A DNA stretch of 28,069 nt from an uncultured Chromatiaceae bacterium (GCA_946482615.1 CAMLSF010000031.1:1-28069); one strand, 5' to 3'. Numbered from the stretch's first letter, positions 1 through 12,259 are shown. Notes: generated from the sequence alone by a model not told the origin. Made by a program: numbers and translations.

Positions 1-982
1 TTGCTGAAGCAAATTCGGCAAAATCTGCTTTGCCTGCTTTAAAGTCGGCAACAAATTGCTTCAGTGTATCCCGGGCTTTTTCTTCACTCATGATAATGGA
101 CGGCTTAATCAGGACGTGACGCGATTTGACTTCATTCAATTCAGCCACATTCGCACCACGGATATCAAAAATCGTCAGAATGTGAAAACCTGCACCAGAA
201 CGTAAAGGTCCAATCATATCGGTTTTCTTCTTACCGCGAATAGCATCCGAAAACAGCGTTGGCATTTCGTTAATATTCATCCAGCCCATTTCACCACCAT
301 CTAAAGCTGTGCTGTCTGATGACGAGGCGATGGCCAGTTTCTTGAAATCGCTGCCTTCACGCAATAACTTCATCACTTTGTCTGCACGATCTTTGGCTTC
401 GGTAATTTGCTCAGTGCTGGCCTGGTTTGGAATGGAGATCAGAATATGGCCTATATTGTATTGCTCATTTGAGGCACCTTGCTCTTCCATCACTTTCATC
501 AGCGTATCTATTTCCTGAGGGCTGATATAAATGCGGCGCTGTACGTTTGCTCTTAACACTTCGCCTGTGGTGATTTCTTCACGGAAGCGTTCACGGAACT
601 GTTGGTAGTCGCCTTCTTCCTGCACTATACGCTGACGAAATTGCTCCATAGTCAGGTTTTCACTGCGAGCAACATTTTCCAGCGCCTGATCTAATTGAGG
701 GTCAGTGATCTGCAGGCCCATACGTTTGGCCATTTGCATTTGCAAGCTATTGCTGATTAAACGTTCAAGGGCCTGAGTGCGCAGTGCACGGTCAGAAGGT
801 AAAGTTTGTCCCTGACTTTGTGCGTTACGCTTTACTTTATTGACCATATCCGTCACTTCAGTGTCCAGTACTACACCGTTATTGACGATAGCTGCAACAC
901 CGTCGATCTTTTGTTCTGCCGCCTGACCCGGGAAGGCCAGAAGTGCGGCCACAGAGCTGGCAATCAAAAGTTGTAACTTCAT
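1..982 (-). CDS. surA: Periplasmic chaperone and peptidyl-prolyl isomerase SurA (C-terminus cut by window edge)
   Basis: SurA escorts unfolded outer-membrane proteins, notably LptD, through the periplasm to the BAM complex. The visible 327 codons start with a signal peptide (MKLQLLIASSVAALLAFPGQA, cleavage after about residue 21). Next comes the SurA N-terminal chaperone domain, with the typical opening IDGVAAIVNNGVVLDTEV. A first parvulin domain follows from about residue 170 (YNIGHILISIP, then GGEMGWM). The text runs out near the start of the second parvulin domain (SRHVLIKPS). The ATG at 982 has AGGA five bases upstream. It lies 11 bases after the lptD stop on the same strand, the classic lptD-surA operon order known from E. 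coli. Identification is secure; the C-terminus cannot be judged. Confidence 0.95.
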   Translation of the reverse strand, partial: MKLQLLIASSVAALLAFPGQAAEQKIDGVAAIVNNGVVLDTEVTDMVNKVKRNAQSQGQTLPSDRALRTQALERLISNSLQMQMAKRMGLQITDPQLDQALENVARSENLTMEQFRQRIVQEEGDYQQFRERFREEITTGEVLRANVQRRIYISPQEIDTLMKVMEEQGASNEQYNIGHILISIPNQASTEQITEAKDRADKVMKLLREGSDFKKLAIASSSDSTALDGGEMGWMNINEMPTLFSDAIRGKKKTDMIGPLRSGAGFHILTIFDIRGANVAELNEVKSRHVLIKPSIIMSEEKARDTLKQFVADFKAGKADFAEFASA

Positions 983-993
983 AGGTTCCTACA

Positions 994-3267
994 TTAATTA
1001 TTTAGTAAATATGGGCGTCTATAACCAAAAATACCGTTCGACAACATGTCGCTGACTGAGAAGCCAGCGCCTTCACCAAAACCTTTTAAGACAAATTGTA
1101 CGGCGATTCCATTATCAAAAGTTGGAGGTTGTGACAAATCATTCAGTGCCAATTCAAGGTTGGTATTGATTTGGCGCTTGGCAACCATACGTATTGCCCA
1201 ACAACAGGACTCATATTGCAAACCAAAGTTAGCTTCTATCATATGATGCTTGTTGATGTCACGATAATAACTGGCTATGAGTTTCCATTTATCATCTATA
1301 GGTGTGGTACCGAGAAAACCAACCTGTGCAATTTCGTAGTCTGAGACCTCACGACTATAGCGGTGGTTCAACTGGATCAGACTTTTATCATCTGCCACGT
1401 AATCTAAGGTCACGTTACTTTTTACCATACGCTCATTGCTGGAATCATACTGCAATGCCGTATTCAGGTACCAGCCTTTGCTCCAGTTCCATAACAGTTC
1501 AGAAGCAAGCACGGAGTCCGCAGTTTGTTCTTTATCCAGTAATGAATTGTCTATGGGTTTGGGGTCATCCAAAAATACGATCTGACCTAAACTGAAACGG
1601 AACAGCTCTGTATCTTGCGAATCATAGAGACGGGTTGTCCAGCCTACGGTCAACTGATTGGTGTCGGCAATCCGGTCCAGACCTGAATATCTGTTCTCTC
1701 GAAACAAACCATAATAGTCGTCCTGCAGCCTGGCCGTATCGTAAAGTCCGATATCCGATTGATCACGATAAGGCATGTAGAGATATTGCAGCTGTGGTTC
1801 AAAAGTTTGCAGAGACCCCGAATCTTCCCATGCCAGCTCTCTTTCCATATTCAGCTTGGCGTTAATCTGAATTTTGGGCACAGTCCTGTTCTTTTCTTCC
1901 TGCACCTGCGGAGTCGTTTGATCGGTGTTTTGCTGATAACGGGTATGCAACAGACTGGTTTCAGCAACCAGTTCCATAGCAGGAGTGATTAAAGGCCAGC
2001 GAATGCTGGGTTCAAGATGTAAACGGTCTGCATTATTAATCACAGCAGCGTCGTTGCGAAAATGGGCATACTGACTATGCCAGTTAAATTCAAAGCCTGC
2101 AGCTAAATCTAAAGGTGCGGCTGAGCTCAGGTCAACCTGAGGCAATGCTGCATAAGAGGGGGAGTAATTCCCAAGAATTTCAAAGCCTTGCAAACGAATT
2201 TCTGAGTTTAGGTAATCACCGAAATAATTCAGGCTGGCTTGGCGGTACAGCTGTGTATCGCTTTGATTGCTGTAATCTGAGCCTAACTCGGATAAATAGG
2301 CATCGTCACTGACATCTGTGAAATCTACACTGGCACGCCAGCGATCCGACAGATCGCCAGTATGACTGAAGTGAGTCAAATAACGACTGCCAAAATCTGC
2401 AGGTTTGTCATTGTCGTCAGGTAGCACCTCTAATTGTAGTTGGCCTGCATGGGCTTCTGTCAGATAACGGAACTCAGTATTGAGCTGCGCACCCCTTTTA
2501 CTCATAAAACGTGGGCTGATAGTCGCATCGTAGTTTTCTGCCAAATTCAGGTAATAGGGGGTTTCAAGGTCTAAACCCAGCTTTTGCGAGCTGCCAATTT
2601 TTGGAAACAATAAACCACTTTTCCGTTTGTCACTGACAGGGAAGGTCATATAAGGCAAATAAAAAATGGGGACATCCTGAATTTTGATCACTGAATGCCA
2701 GGCTTCGCCCCAACCGTCATCTGCATTGATATTAATTTTATCCGCATGCAAGGCCCAACTGCTGTCGTTTTCAGGGCAAGTGGTGAAACTTGCTTCGGAC
2801 AAATTGAACTGTTGATTTAAGGCACTCATCTCTTTGGCATAACCACGCCCTGACTGACTGACCAATTGATAGTCAGCGTCGCTTAAAACGGCTTTATCTT
2901 CTTTAAGCTGTGCGCTGAACTGACTGCTGCTGACTTTTAAACCCGGGCTGTAATACTTGATCCCACCAGTAGCAAGCAAAGTTTGTTCTTTCTGGCTGAG
3001 CTGCGCATTTGCCGCATTGAGCATGGTATTGCGGTAAAGAATCTCTATATTGCCGTCAAATAAGGCGGTCTGATCCTGCATCATCCTGATCCGGTCAGAC
3101 AAAATTCGCAGCCTGCTGTCTTTTGCTGACAAAGTACCCAACTTAGCTGGCATTTCAACCGCGCTGTAACATTGCTCAATAGGTTGAGGTATTTGCTCTT
3201 CTGCATGGGCGATATAAGGGACACCAAGCGCCATGATAATGAGGCGATAGATCAGAGAATGAGTCAT
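994..3267 (-). CDS. lptD: LPS-assembly protein LptD
   Basis: LptD is the outer-membrane barrel that, with LptE, inserts lipopolysaccharide into the outer leaflet. The 757-residue product has a signal peptide (cleavage near HAEE, residues 21-24), an OstA-like jellyroll at about 45-200 and a long C-terminal beta-barrel domain. The four cysteines of the family that form the inter-domain disulfides are all visible: C33, C164 and the pair C688-C689. Length is close to the E. coli protein (784). It heads a minus-strand unit with surA 11 bases downstream, fitting SurA's role in folding LptD. The divergent plus-strand neighbour is amgK. The ribosome-binding site is weak (TAGGT). Nothing looks broken. 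Confidence 0.96.
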   Translation of the reverse strand: MTHSLIYRLIIMALGVPYIAHAEEQIPQPIEQCYSAVEMPAKLGTLSAKDSRLRILSDRIRMMQDQTALFDGNIEILYRNTMLNAANAQLSQKEQTLLATGGIKYYSPGLKVSSSQFSAQLKEDKAVLSDADYQLVSQSGRGYAKEMSALNQQFNLSEASFTTCPENDSSWALHADKININADDGWGEAWHSVIKIQDVPIFYLPYMTFPVSDKRKSGLLFPKIGSSQKLGLDLETPYYLNLAENYDATISPRFMSKRGAQLNTEFRYLTEAHAGQLQLEVLPDDNDKPADFGSRYLTHFSHTGDLSDRWRASVDFTDVSDDAYLSELGSDYSNQSDTQLYRQASLNYFGDYLNSEIRLQGFEILGNYSPSYAALPQVDLSSAAPLDLAAGFEFNWHSQYAHFRNDAAVINNADRLHLEPSIRWPLITPAMELVAETSLLHTRYQQNTDQTTPQVQEEKNRTVPKIQINAKLNMERELAWEDSGSLQTFEPQLQYLYMPYRDQSDIGLYDTARLQDDYYGLFRENRYSGLDRIADTNQLTVGWTTRLYDSQDTELFRFSLGQIVFLDDPKPIDNSLLDKEQTADSVLASELLWNWSKGWYLNTALQYDSSNERMVKSNVTLDYVADDKSLIQLNHRYSREVSDYEIAQVGFLGTTPIDDKWKLIASYYRDINKHHMIEANFGLQYESCCWAIRMVAKRQINTNLELALNDLSQPPTFDNGIAVQFVLKGFGEGAGFSVSDMLSNGIFGYRRPYLLNN

Positions 3268-3303
3268 GCAACCTACTTAGTACAATTACCTGAAACAGGT
3301 GAA

Positions 3304-3332
3304 AACGACCGGAACACCGAGCCAGCTATAAT
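3304..3332 (+). promoter_or_regulatory. Candidate amgK promoter in the lptD/amgK divergent gap
   Basis: A perfect TATAAT lies at 3327-3332, about 65 bases before the amgK start. The matching -35 position (AACGAC at 3304, 17-base spacer) is a poor match, so the assignment rests on the -10 box alone. The 130-bp gap must also hold the lptD promoter; I could not pick one out. Confidence 0.3.
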
Positions 3333-3397
3333 AAATCAATTTTCCGGATCCTGCTAATCCGTTATAGTGCTGGCTTTGACCCGATGGAGAGAGTGAA

Positions 3398-5870
<2,473 letters not shown>

Positions 5871-5874
<4 letters not shown>

Positions 5875-6215
5875 TCGCGGAAAAACATAAAATACACTGC
5901 CCCCATAAGGCACAAACCGGCGTAGACATAATTCCATTTAAAGGGCTCTTTCATATAGAGCACGGCAAATGGAATGAATACGCTTAATGTGATGACTTCC
6001 TGTAAGATTTTTAGCTGAGCCAGACTCAGCACCTGGTGGCCTATCCGGTTGGCAGGAACCATCAGCATATATTCAAACAAAGCTATACCCCAGGAGACCG
6101 CAATAGCAATGTAGAGCGCTGAGCTCTTAAAATGCTTTAAATGCCCGTACCAGGCAAAAGTCATAAAAATATTACTGGCGGTCAGTAACAGGACAGTTTG
6201 GATCAAAGGCGACAT
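5871..6215 (-). CDS. DMT-superfamily small membrane protein, DUF486
   Basis: This is a 114-residue hydrophobic protein with four predicted membrane helices (about residues 3-20, 32-51, 70-90 and 94-112). Loop motifs such as FAWYGHLK, FEYMLMVPANRIGH and QLKILQEVITLSVF are typical of DUF486, a family related to the drug/metabolite transporter superfamily whose substrate is unknown. The ATG has GAGAGG seven bases upstream. Its stop codon overlaps the djlA stop on the opposite strand (TTAG at 5871-5874). The DUF3530 gene lies 81 bases upstream on the same strand. Confidence 0.85.
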
Positions 6216-6296
6216 AGTTCAGCCTCTCTGGCATAGGGTGACAGGGCAGTTAATGTCGCACAGTGTAATAGTTTTTTATCAGACGCAAAGTGATTT

Positions 6297-7064
6297 TTAA
6301 TAGCCCTGATAACTCAGCCAACCATGAATTTCTTTCAGGACTCGCTGCTGAGTTTCTGCTTGCGCAATAAGTCCGCTGATTTCACGCTGGCGATATAATA
6401 ATTTTTGTTGCTGCCTGGCCAACTGTTTTCTTAATTGCCACTGCGCTGCGACTTGCTGATTCCCTTGTTCTTGCATCAAATCTAAGGTTGGGACCTGCTG
6501 TTTCGCGATGACAAGGGGTAAGCCACGTTGTTGCTCTGCAAGAGGTAAATAAGCTTCTAGTAAAACAAGAGATTGAGGCTCCTGCAGTTTTTTCTCTGCA
6601 TAGAGCTGACTAATCAAAGCTGCACTGCTGCCCTGCGCGACCACTATGATGGCATTATTTTCTGCCTGAATACTGGCCATAGCTGCTGTAATACGTTGTT
6701 GTAGCTCTGTTTTGTAGCTGTCTAAATCTGGAAGGTCGTTTTCAAAAGGCGCAGCCGGTACAGCAATAGCTAAGGTGTTCCAGCCATAATCATTAAAATC
6801 TTTACGAAGTAAATTCAGATATTTAGGACTTGCAGCGTGCTGAGACCAGTCGGGAATAAATAAAATAGTGCCTTTTACTTTTGCAGTAAATGCCTCTCGT
6901 TTTAACGCCAGAAAACTTTTGTCGCCGGCCAGTAATTCGGTGATTTCATCTGCGGGTAATTGCCAGCTTAGATCGGATTTATGCCACTCCTCTATCGATG
7001 CAGGCTCTGCAGCCACAACGCAGCCGCTTAGCAACAGTAGAATAGCTGAAATTTTTGATGGCAT
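6297..7064 (-). CDS. DUF3530 family protein, probable lipoprotein
   Basis: The 255-residue product looks like an alpha/beta-hydrolase-fold protein of the DUF3530 type: a strand GTILFIPDWSQH near residue 65, then IIVVAQGSSAAL at the expected nucleophile elbow. That elbow reads QGSSA, not a canonical GxSxG, so enzyme activity is doubtful. The N-terminus carries a short hydrophobic stretch ending in LSGC, a lipobox with C15 as the lipidated residue; cleavage before AEPAS by signal peptidase I is the alternative. The C-terminal third is rich in Q, R and L and probably forms long helices. No clear ribosome-binding site precedes the ATG. Confidence 0.7.
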   Translation of the reverse strand: MPSKISAILLLLSGCVVAAEPASIEEWHKSDLSWQLPADEITELLAGDKSFLALKREAFTAKVKGTILFIPDWSQHAASPKYLNLLRKDFNDYGWNTLAIAVPAAPFENDLPDLDSYKTELQQRITAAMASIQAENNAIIVVAQGSSAALISQLYAEKKLQEPQSLVLLEAYLPLAEQQRGLPLVIAKQQVPTLDLMQEQGNQQVAAQWQLRKQLARQQQKLLYRQREISGLIAQAETQQRVLKEIHGWLSYQGY

Positions 7065-7152
7065 AGGGTTGACTCAGAAGGCTCGCAATCTGTACTGGCT
7101 ATCGGCAGCCGGTAGCAAAACTTTATCAAGGAGAATGAATGAAAAATAGAAT

Positions 7153-7180
7153 AAAAAAAACCGCCTTGCGGCGGTTTTTT
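7153..7180 (-). terminator. Intrinsic terminator of the OmpA-type gene
   Basis: Stem CCGCC (7161-7165) pairs with GGCGG (7170-7174) around loop TTGC. A run of eight A on the plus strand (7153-7160) gives eight U after the stem on the minus strand, 13 bases past the ompA-type stop codon. The plus-strand side also ends in six T, so it may work both ways. Confidence 0.9.
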
Positions 7181-7192
7181 AATCAGCAGAGA

Positions 7193-8257
7193 TTAACGCT
7201 CTACTTTTTCTTTGATGGTAGCAGTCACAATAGCTTCGATGCGGCGGTTTGCAGCATGAGCAGCTGGAGTGTTACCTTCAACTTTAGGACGTGTAATACC
7301 GTAACCTGTTGCAGTCACACGGCTTGCACTGATACCGTGTTCGTTCGTCAGAACCTGGGCAACAGCGTCTGCGCGGCGTTGTGATAACTTCAGGTTGTAA
7401 GCAGCAGTACCTACGTTTGAAGCGTGACCACCGATCTCAACATCAGTACCAGGGAAACGTTTCAGGAAAGCCGCTAACTCAGCGATTTCCGCTCTGTATT
7501 CTGGTTTGATTTCAGCTGAGTCGTTAGCAAACTGAGCTTTTAAAGTGAAATTCACTTCTTTTTCAGTGAAGATTGAACAACCAGTTGCATCTACTTTATC
7601 AGTAGACGGAGTGCCCGGGCACAGATCGTTTGAATCAGGTACACCGTCGTTGTCACTGTCTGCAACCACAACAACAGGAGCTGCTACTGGCTCCGGAGCC
7701 GGAGTTGGTTCAGCTACAACAGGAGCATCGCCAAACAGTACTGACATACCTAATTTAATGTTCGCATCGGCAAAGCTTTCGCTGATACCCTGGAAACGGT
7801 TCATTTCACCGAAAACTGAGAAATTCTCAGTCAGGTACTTACGGTAACCAATACCTATGTTCAGAGCTGTTGCATCGTCAGTTGTTTCAACATCTAAATG
7901 TTTCAGACCACCTACAAGGTAAGCTGATGTGCCAGAAAGGTTGTATAAAGCATCGATACCTACACGTTTACCAACCAGCTTATCGTCAGACAGCTGCTGT
8001 TTCAGGTGTTGTCTGCTGAATTCAGCACGCAGAGCCCAGGTTTCATCCAGATTGTAACCAACTTCTAAACCGTAACCATAACCTCTGTCGAGGTAAGACC
8101 ATTCGGCTGATTCCGTTTTATCGCCGTCCGGGAAATAATATTCACCAAAAACAGAACCAAAAACACGGTCAGTGACTAAAGGTTTTGAACTATCTGCTAA
8201 AGCAGCTGTCGAAATTAAAGTTGCCATAATGGCGATTGCGCTAGTACTGAGTTTCAT
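7193..8257 (-). CDS. OmpA/OprF-type outer-membrane protein
   Basis: This 354-residue protein links the outer membrane to peptidoglycan. Order of parts: signal peptide (cleavage after about residue 21, STAALA), an eight-strand barrel domain at about 30-175, a Pro/Ala/Val-rich linker, a thrombospondin type 3-like calcium motif (DSDNDGVPDSNDLCPGTP) and a C-terminal OmpA domain. The OmpA domain has the peptidoglycan-binding features LSQRRADAV and NRRIEAIV. The start has AGGAG seven bases upstream. An out-of-frame ATG four bases before the start is a curiosity without evident meaning. With its own promoter and strong terminator it is probably a highly expressed single-gene unit. Confidence 0.92.
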   Translation of the reverse strand: MKLSTSAIAIMATLISTAALADSSKPLVTDRVFGSVFGEYYFPDGDKTESAEWSYLDRGYGYGLEVGYNLDETWALRAEFSRQHLKQQLSDDKLVGKRVGIDALYNLSGTSAYLVGGLKHLDVETTDDATALNIGIGYRKYLTENFSVFGEMNRFQGISESFADANIKLGMSVLFGDAPVVAEPTPAPEPVAAPVVVVADSDNDGVPDSNDLCPGTPSTDKVDATGCSIFTEKEVNFTLKAQFANDSAEIKPEYRAEIAELAAFLKRFPGTDVEIGGHASNVGTAAYNLKLSQRRADAVAQVLTNEHGISASRVTATGYGITRPKVEGNTPAAHAANRRIEAIVTATIKEKVER

Positions 8258-8289
8258 CCATATCTCCTAAGAGGTAAAGTGCGGCGGCT

Positions 8290-8317
8290 ATTCTATTTAA
8301 CTAAAAAATTTAGTCAA
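8290..8317 (-). promoter_or_regulatory. Candidate promoter of the OmpA-type gene
   Basis: Reading the minus strand, TTGACT (8312-8317) is followed by a 16-base AT-rich spacer and TAGAAT (8290-8295), 33 bases upstream of the start codon. Both boxes match the sigma-70 consensus at five of six positions. Confidence 0.6.
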
Positions 8318-8345
8318 ATTTAGCTGCTCGTTATTACGAATTTAA

Positions 8346-8363
8346 GTCAGATATCCATCTGAC
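8346..8363 (-). terminator. Hairpin between rluA and the OmpA-type gene, possible weak terminator
   Basis: GTCAGAT at 8346-8352 and ATCTGAC at 8357-8363 form a perfect 7-bp stem with a 4-base loop, 80 bases beyond the rluA stop. On the minus strand it is followed by TTAAATT, a poor U-tract. On the plus strand it is followed by TTTTT, but no plus-strand gene precedes it. It may end rapA-rluA transcription weakly or shield the ompA promoter. Confidence 0.35.
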
Positions 8364-8443
8364 TTTTTACCCTGACGCTAAGTTTACCTTAAATAACTGA
8401 ACCTTAGGTTAACAAAGCCATCAATCACTACTGTCCTTTTAGA

Positions 8444-9106
8444 CTAAAACGGACAACTAACTTCAAAATATAGCTCAGTTCCTGAAGTTGGGTGCCTGAA
8501 AGCCAAAGAGCCAGCATGTAACTGAAGTCGATCCACTGAACGAAGTCCTTGTTCAGTGCCATAAAACTTGTCACCGAGGATCGGATGACCAAGCCATAAC
8601 ATATGTACTCTCAACTGATGAGACCGTCCTGTGACAGGAATTAACTCAACTTTTGTCCGATCTTGGTTTCGCGCCAATACTCTGAAATACGTGAGCGATG
8701 GCTTACCGGATCCAAAATGCACCATCTGTTTTGGCCTGTTCGGCCAATCACACAACAGAGGTAAATCAACAGTCCCTGAGTCCACAGGGACTTGTCCTTC
8801 CAGTAACGCAAAATAGCGTTTTTGGGTTTGACGTAATTCAAACTGTTTATTTAAGTCACGCTGACTCTGTGCATGCATAGCCATGATGACCAACCCTGAG
8901 GTTGCCATATCCAACCTGTGTACTATGCGAGCTTGTGGCCACACCAGACGCACCCTGTAATCCAGGCTGTCTTTATGCTCAGGAGCTTTGCCCGGAACAG
9001 TTAGCAGCCCACTTGGTTTATTCAGGACCACAATATCTTCATCCTGAAAGACAATATCCAGATAGGGCTTTGTCGGAGGTGTGTATTCAAGTAACATTGT
9101 ATTCAC
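8444..9106 (-). CDS. rluA: Dual-specificity 23S rRNA/tRNA pseudouridine synthase RluA
   Basis: RluA makes pseudouridine at 23S rRNA position 746 and tRNA position 32 in E. coli. The 220-residue product lacks an S4 domain, as RluA does. It has the catalytic motif HRLDMATSG (D66 the nucleophile), an early VLNKPSGLL and the late VTGRSHQLRVHM. The longest frame starts with GTG at 9106, two bases after the rapA stop; an in-frame ATG at 9097 is an equally good start. Pairing with rapA is conserved in enterobacteria and supports the name. The stop codon lies inside a near-perfect inverted repeat (GTCC-TTTTAG against CTAAAACGGAC, one bulge). Confidence 0.92.
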   Translation of the reverse strand: MNTMLLEYTPPTKPYLDIVFQDEDIVVLNKPSGLLTVPGKAPEHKDSLDYRVRLVWPQARIVHRLDMATSGLVIMAMHAQSQRDLNKQFELRQTQKRYFALLEGQVPVDSGTVDLPLLCDWPNRPKQMVHFGSGKPSLTYFRVLARNQDRTKVELIPVTGRSHQLRVHMLWLGHPILGDKFYGTEQGLRSVDRLQLHAGSLAFRHPTSGTELYFEVSCPF

Positions 9107-9108
9107 TT

Positions 9109-12024
9109 TTAGTCATGACTGACAACAACTACCCGCAACGCATCAAATTTTAACCTGGCTTTACTGATGTAATCCGTTAATTCTTGTTGCTGTTGTTGCA
9201 GATGAGCAATTTCTTCCGGACGCACCGATGGATTGAGTTTTTGTAGTGCCTGCAAACGTTCGATTTGATTAGTTAATGTTTGTTGCATCAAGTCTTGTGC
9301 TTGCTGTTGCACTTCAACAAGGCGCACAGTGGCTAACTCCTGAGCTTTACCTATCAGCGGATGGATGAAGCTTTGCAAGGCTTTCACCATTTTTGCAGCG
9401 GGTTGCCGGCCTACAGGTTTTAATTGTTTATTAAACTGCTCAAAAGCAACATTAGCAGCCAGATTTTTCCCATTTTTTTCCAGCAACAAGCGTACAGGTG
9501 TGACAGGCAAATAACGACCCAGTTGCAACTCTTTTGGCGCGCTGGCCTCGACAATAAATACAAATTCTACAAAGTAGGTGCCAGCGGGCAGGGCTTTATT
9601 CGGTAACAAGGCCACAGAACTATTACCCATTTGCTCATTGGTCAGAATATCCAGAGTGCCTCGAACCATAGGATGATCCCAGCTTAAAAACTGAATATCT
9701 TCCTGAGCTAAAGCCGTTGCTCTGTCAAAAGTCACACTGATACCATCGTCGTCCAGCATAGGGTAATGGCTGTGCAGATGTTCCGACATCGTCAGCACCA
9801 TACTGTTTTCACCACGGTCATCCTGATTGACACCCAGCACATCCCAGGCGCGTAGCATAAACATGGGCAATTTGGTTTCATCATCCAAAGCCGAAATCGC
9901 CTGAGCCAGTGCACTGGCTTTACCCCGGCCGGAACTGTTGATTTCCAACAGTTTATCCCGGCCTTGTTCCAGCTTTTGTTTCAGTTGCTGATTCAGCTCT
10001 GCGCTTTTTGCAATCAGAGACTGAACCTCGTCTTGATCCACAGTGTTGGCTGCCAGCAGTTCAAACAGCTCTGTTGAAACTTGCTCGAAGACAGAGCGGC
10101 CGGTTTGACAGGTTTGGCTAAGTGCCTGCAAACCCTGTTGGTACCAGTCCAGCAACACCTGCTGTGGATGATCAGCAAAATAGGGGATATGAATTTGAAT
10201 ATCTTCGGTCTGACCTATCCGGTCTAAGCGGCCAATACGTTGTTCCAGCAAGTCCGGGTTCAGCGGCAAATCAAATAACACCAGATGATGAGCAAACTGG
10301 AAATTGCGACCTTCACTGCCGATCTCTGAACAAATCAGCATCTGAGCGCTGTTATCTTCCTGGGCAAAATAAGCAGCTGCCATATCCCGCTCGACAATGC
10401 TCATGCCTTCATGGAAAACCGAAGCCCGAATACCTTCACGTACCCGCACCGCTTCTTCCAGCGCTATTGCTGTATCGGCATGAGCACAGATCAGTAAAAA
10501 TTTGCTGCGTTTATGCTTTTTCAGCAAGTTAATCAGATGATCAACCCGGGGATCAAACTGCCACCAACTGCTGGCTTTGCCTTCAAACTCCTGAAATACG
10601 CGCTCAGGAAACAAACTGGCTTTGGCCTTTTGCTCCAGACTTTGTTGTTTATTAAAAGCTTGCTGCACTTTAAGTGCATTTTTATATTGTTCAGGCAGCT
10701 CCAGAGCGACAGCCTGTGGCTGGCGTTGTGGGAACCCCGAAATGGCGCTTCGGCTATTACGAAATAAAATCCGGCCCGTACCGTGACGGTCCAGCAATTG
10801 ATTTAATAACTGCTGTTTTGCCTGTTCAATATCTTCATCGCTGCTGTCGCTCTGTTGTAAAGTAGCTACTGCAGCTTTGATGTCGCTTTCAGCTAATATA
10901 GTGTTTAAGGCTTGGGCTGTGGCTGAACTTAATGGCTGTTGCTCCAGCACAGCTGCCGCTAAATCTGCGATCTGCTTGTAGCTTTGCTCTTCAGCGATAA
11001 AAGCCTGATAGTCGTGAAAGCGGTTGGGATCTAATAAACGTAAGCGGGCAAAATGGCTCTGATGACCCAGCTGATCCGGTGTCGCTGTCAGCAGTATTAA
11101 GCCTGCAGTGCCTTCGGAGAGCTCTTCAATGCGCTGATACTCAATACTGGCCTCTTCTTCGCTCCACTGCAGATGGTGCGCTTCATCCACTACTAATAAA
11201 TCCCAGTCGGCGTCCACAGCTTTTTGATGATGGCTGCGTTTTTTCACCAGAAACTCCAGACTGGTCAACACCAGTTGTTCGGTTTCAAAGGGATTACCGC
11301 CATCCAAAGAGGACTCAACACAACGTTCATCATCAAAAATAGAAAACTTCAGGTTAAAGCGACGTAACATTTCCACCAGCCACTGATGCTGCAGTGACTC
11401 GGGCACCACTATCAGTACCCTTTTGGCTAAACCAGCCAGCACTTGCTGATGAATAATCAAACCAGCTTCTATGGTTTTACCCAGACCTACTTCGTCGGCC
11501 AGTAGTACCCGTGGCGCATGACGTTTTGCCACTTCCTCTGCTATATACAACTGATGTGGGATCAGGCTCATGCGGCCGCCAACTAAGCCTTGCAGCGGGC
11601 TTTGTTGCTGTTGATGCAAATGTTGCCAACTCTGATAACGCAGAGGGAAAGTTTCAAAACGATCCACCTGACCTGCAAATAAGCGGTCTTGTGGTTGACT
11701 GAAACTAATAAAATGATCGAGGAATAATTCACGCAAAGCGACAGTTTCGTTGGTGTCTGTGCGGGTGCCGTGATAAACAAAACAGTCGTTTTTGCTTTCA
11801 ATTTCGCTGACTAAAACCGAAAAACCTTCTGCACTTTTCACTGTATCGCCAGGGTTAAACTGAACTCGGGTCAGCGGCGCTTCCTGTATGGAGTACAGAC
11901 GGTTTTCACCACTGGCCGGGAACAACAAAGTCAGCATCCTGCCTTCTTGTCCTATCACAGTACCTAAACCTAAATCTGACTCACTGTCGCTGATCCAACG
12001 TTGACCCAAAGCAAATTTTATCAT
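9109..12024 (-). CDS. rapA: RNA polymerase-associated ATPase RapA
   Basis: RapA (HepA) is a Swi2/Snf2 ATPase that binds RNA polymerase and helps it recycle after transcription. The 971-residue length is essentially that of E. coli RapA (968). N-terminal Tudor-like domains span about 1-110. The Walker A motif DEVGLGKT is at 177-184 and DEAH at 280-283. The second helicase lobe ends with the arginine-finger region QRIGRLDRIGQ, followed by the RapA-specific C-terminal region rich in Q and L. GAGG lies five bases before the ATG. rluA follows after two bases. The start faces the PhoH-type gene across a 277-bp gap. Confidence 0.97.
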   Translation of the reverse strand: MIKFALGQRWISDSESDLGLGTVIGQEGRMLTLLFPASGENRLYSIQEAPLTRVQFNPGDTVKSAEGFSVLVSEIESKNDCFVYHGTRTDTNETVALRELFLDHFISFSQPQDRLFAGQVDRFETFPLRYQSWQHLHQQQQSPLQGLVGGRMSLIPHQLYIAEEVAKRHAPRVLLADEVGLGKTIEAGLIIHQQVLAGLAKRVLIVVPESLQHQWLVEMLRRFNLKFSIFDDERCVESSLDGGNPFETEQLVLTSLEFLVKKRSHHQKAVDADWDLLVVDEAHHLQWSEEEASIEYQRIEELSEGTAGLILLTATPDQLGHQSHFARLRLLDPNRFHDYQAFIAEEQSYKQIADLAAAVLEQQPLSSATAQALNTILAESDIKAAVATLQQSDSSDEDIEQAKQQLLNQLLDRHGTGRILFRNSRSAISGFPQRQPQAVALELPEQYKNALKVQQAFNKQQSLEQKAKASLFPERVFQEFEGKASSWWQFDPRVDHLINLLKKHKRSKFLLICAHADTAIALEEAVRVREGIRASVFHEGMSIVERDMAAAYFAQEDNSAQMLICSEIGSEGRNFQFAHHLVLFDLPLNPDLLEQRIGRLDRIGQTEDIQIHIPYFADHPQQVLLDWYQQGLQALSQTCQTGRSVFEQVSTELFELLAANTVDQDEVQSLIAKSAELNQQLKQKLEQGRDKLLEINSSGRGKASALAQAISALDDETKLPMFMLRAWDVLGVNQDDRGENSMVLTMSEHLHSHYPMLDDDGISVTFDRATALAQEDIQFLSWDHPMVRGTLDILTNEQMGNSSVALLPNKALPAGTYFVEFVFIVEASAPKELQLGRYLPVTPVRLLLEKNGKNLAANVAFEQFNKQLKPVGRQPAAKMVKALQSFIHPLIGKAQELATVRLVEVQQQAQDLMQQTLTNQIERLQALQKLNPSVRPEEIAHLQQQQQELTDYISKARLKFDALRVVVVSHD

Positions 12025-12259
12025 CTTGTCCTCACTGCAGAAAATGGCGCGCTATGGTACAGGTAAATGCCTGATACCGCATCAGCTTAAGTGACGTATT
12101 TTTTGTTATAGATTAAAAATCGTCATCTATTGGTCATACAGGCAGTGCATTTTTGCTCTAAGCTTAGATCAAATGAATAAAAGCACTGACGGTTCTGCTT
12201 TCACTGAACCATAACATGACGAAACAAGTCAGATGCTGTGTAAGGATTGTTGTATTTTG

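Noticed and set aside
1046..2312. Several plus-strand ORFs of 65-97 codons opposite lptD
   Set aside because: They lie wholly antisense to an intact, well-conserved gene and show no domain or binding-site support.
7139..7384. Plus-strand ORF starting just after AAGGAG, upstream of the ompA-type terminator
   Set aside because: It runs through the terminator and then antisense to the OmpA-type coding region, with a composition typical of shadow frames.
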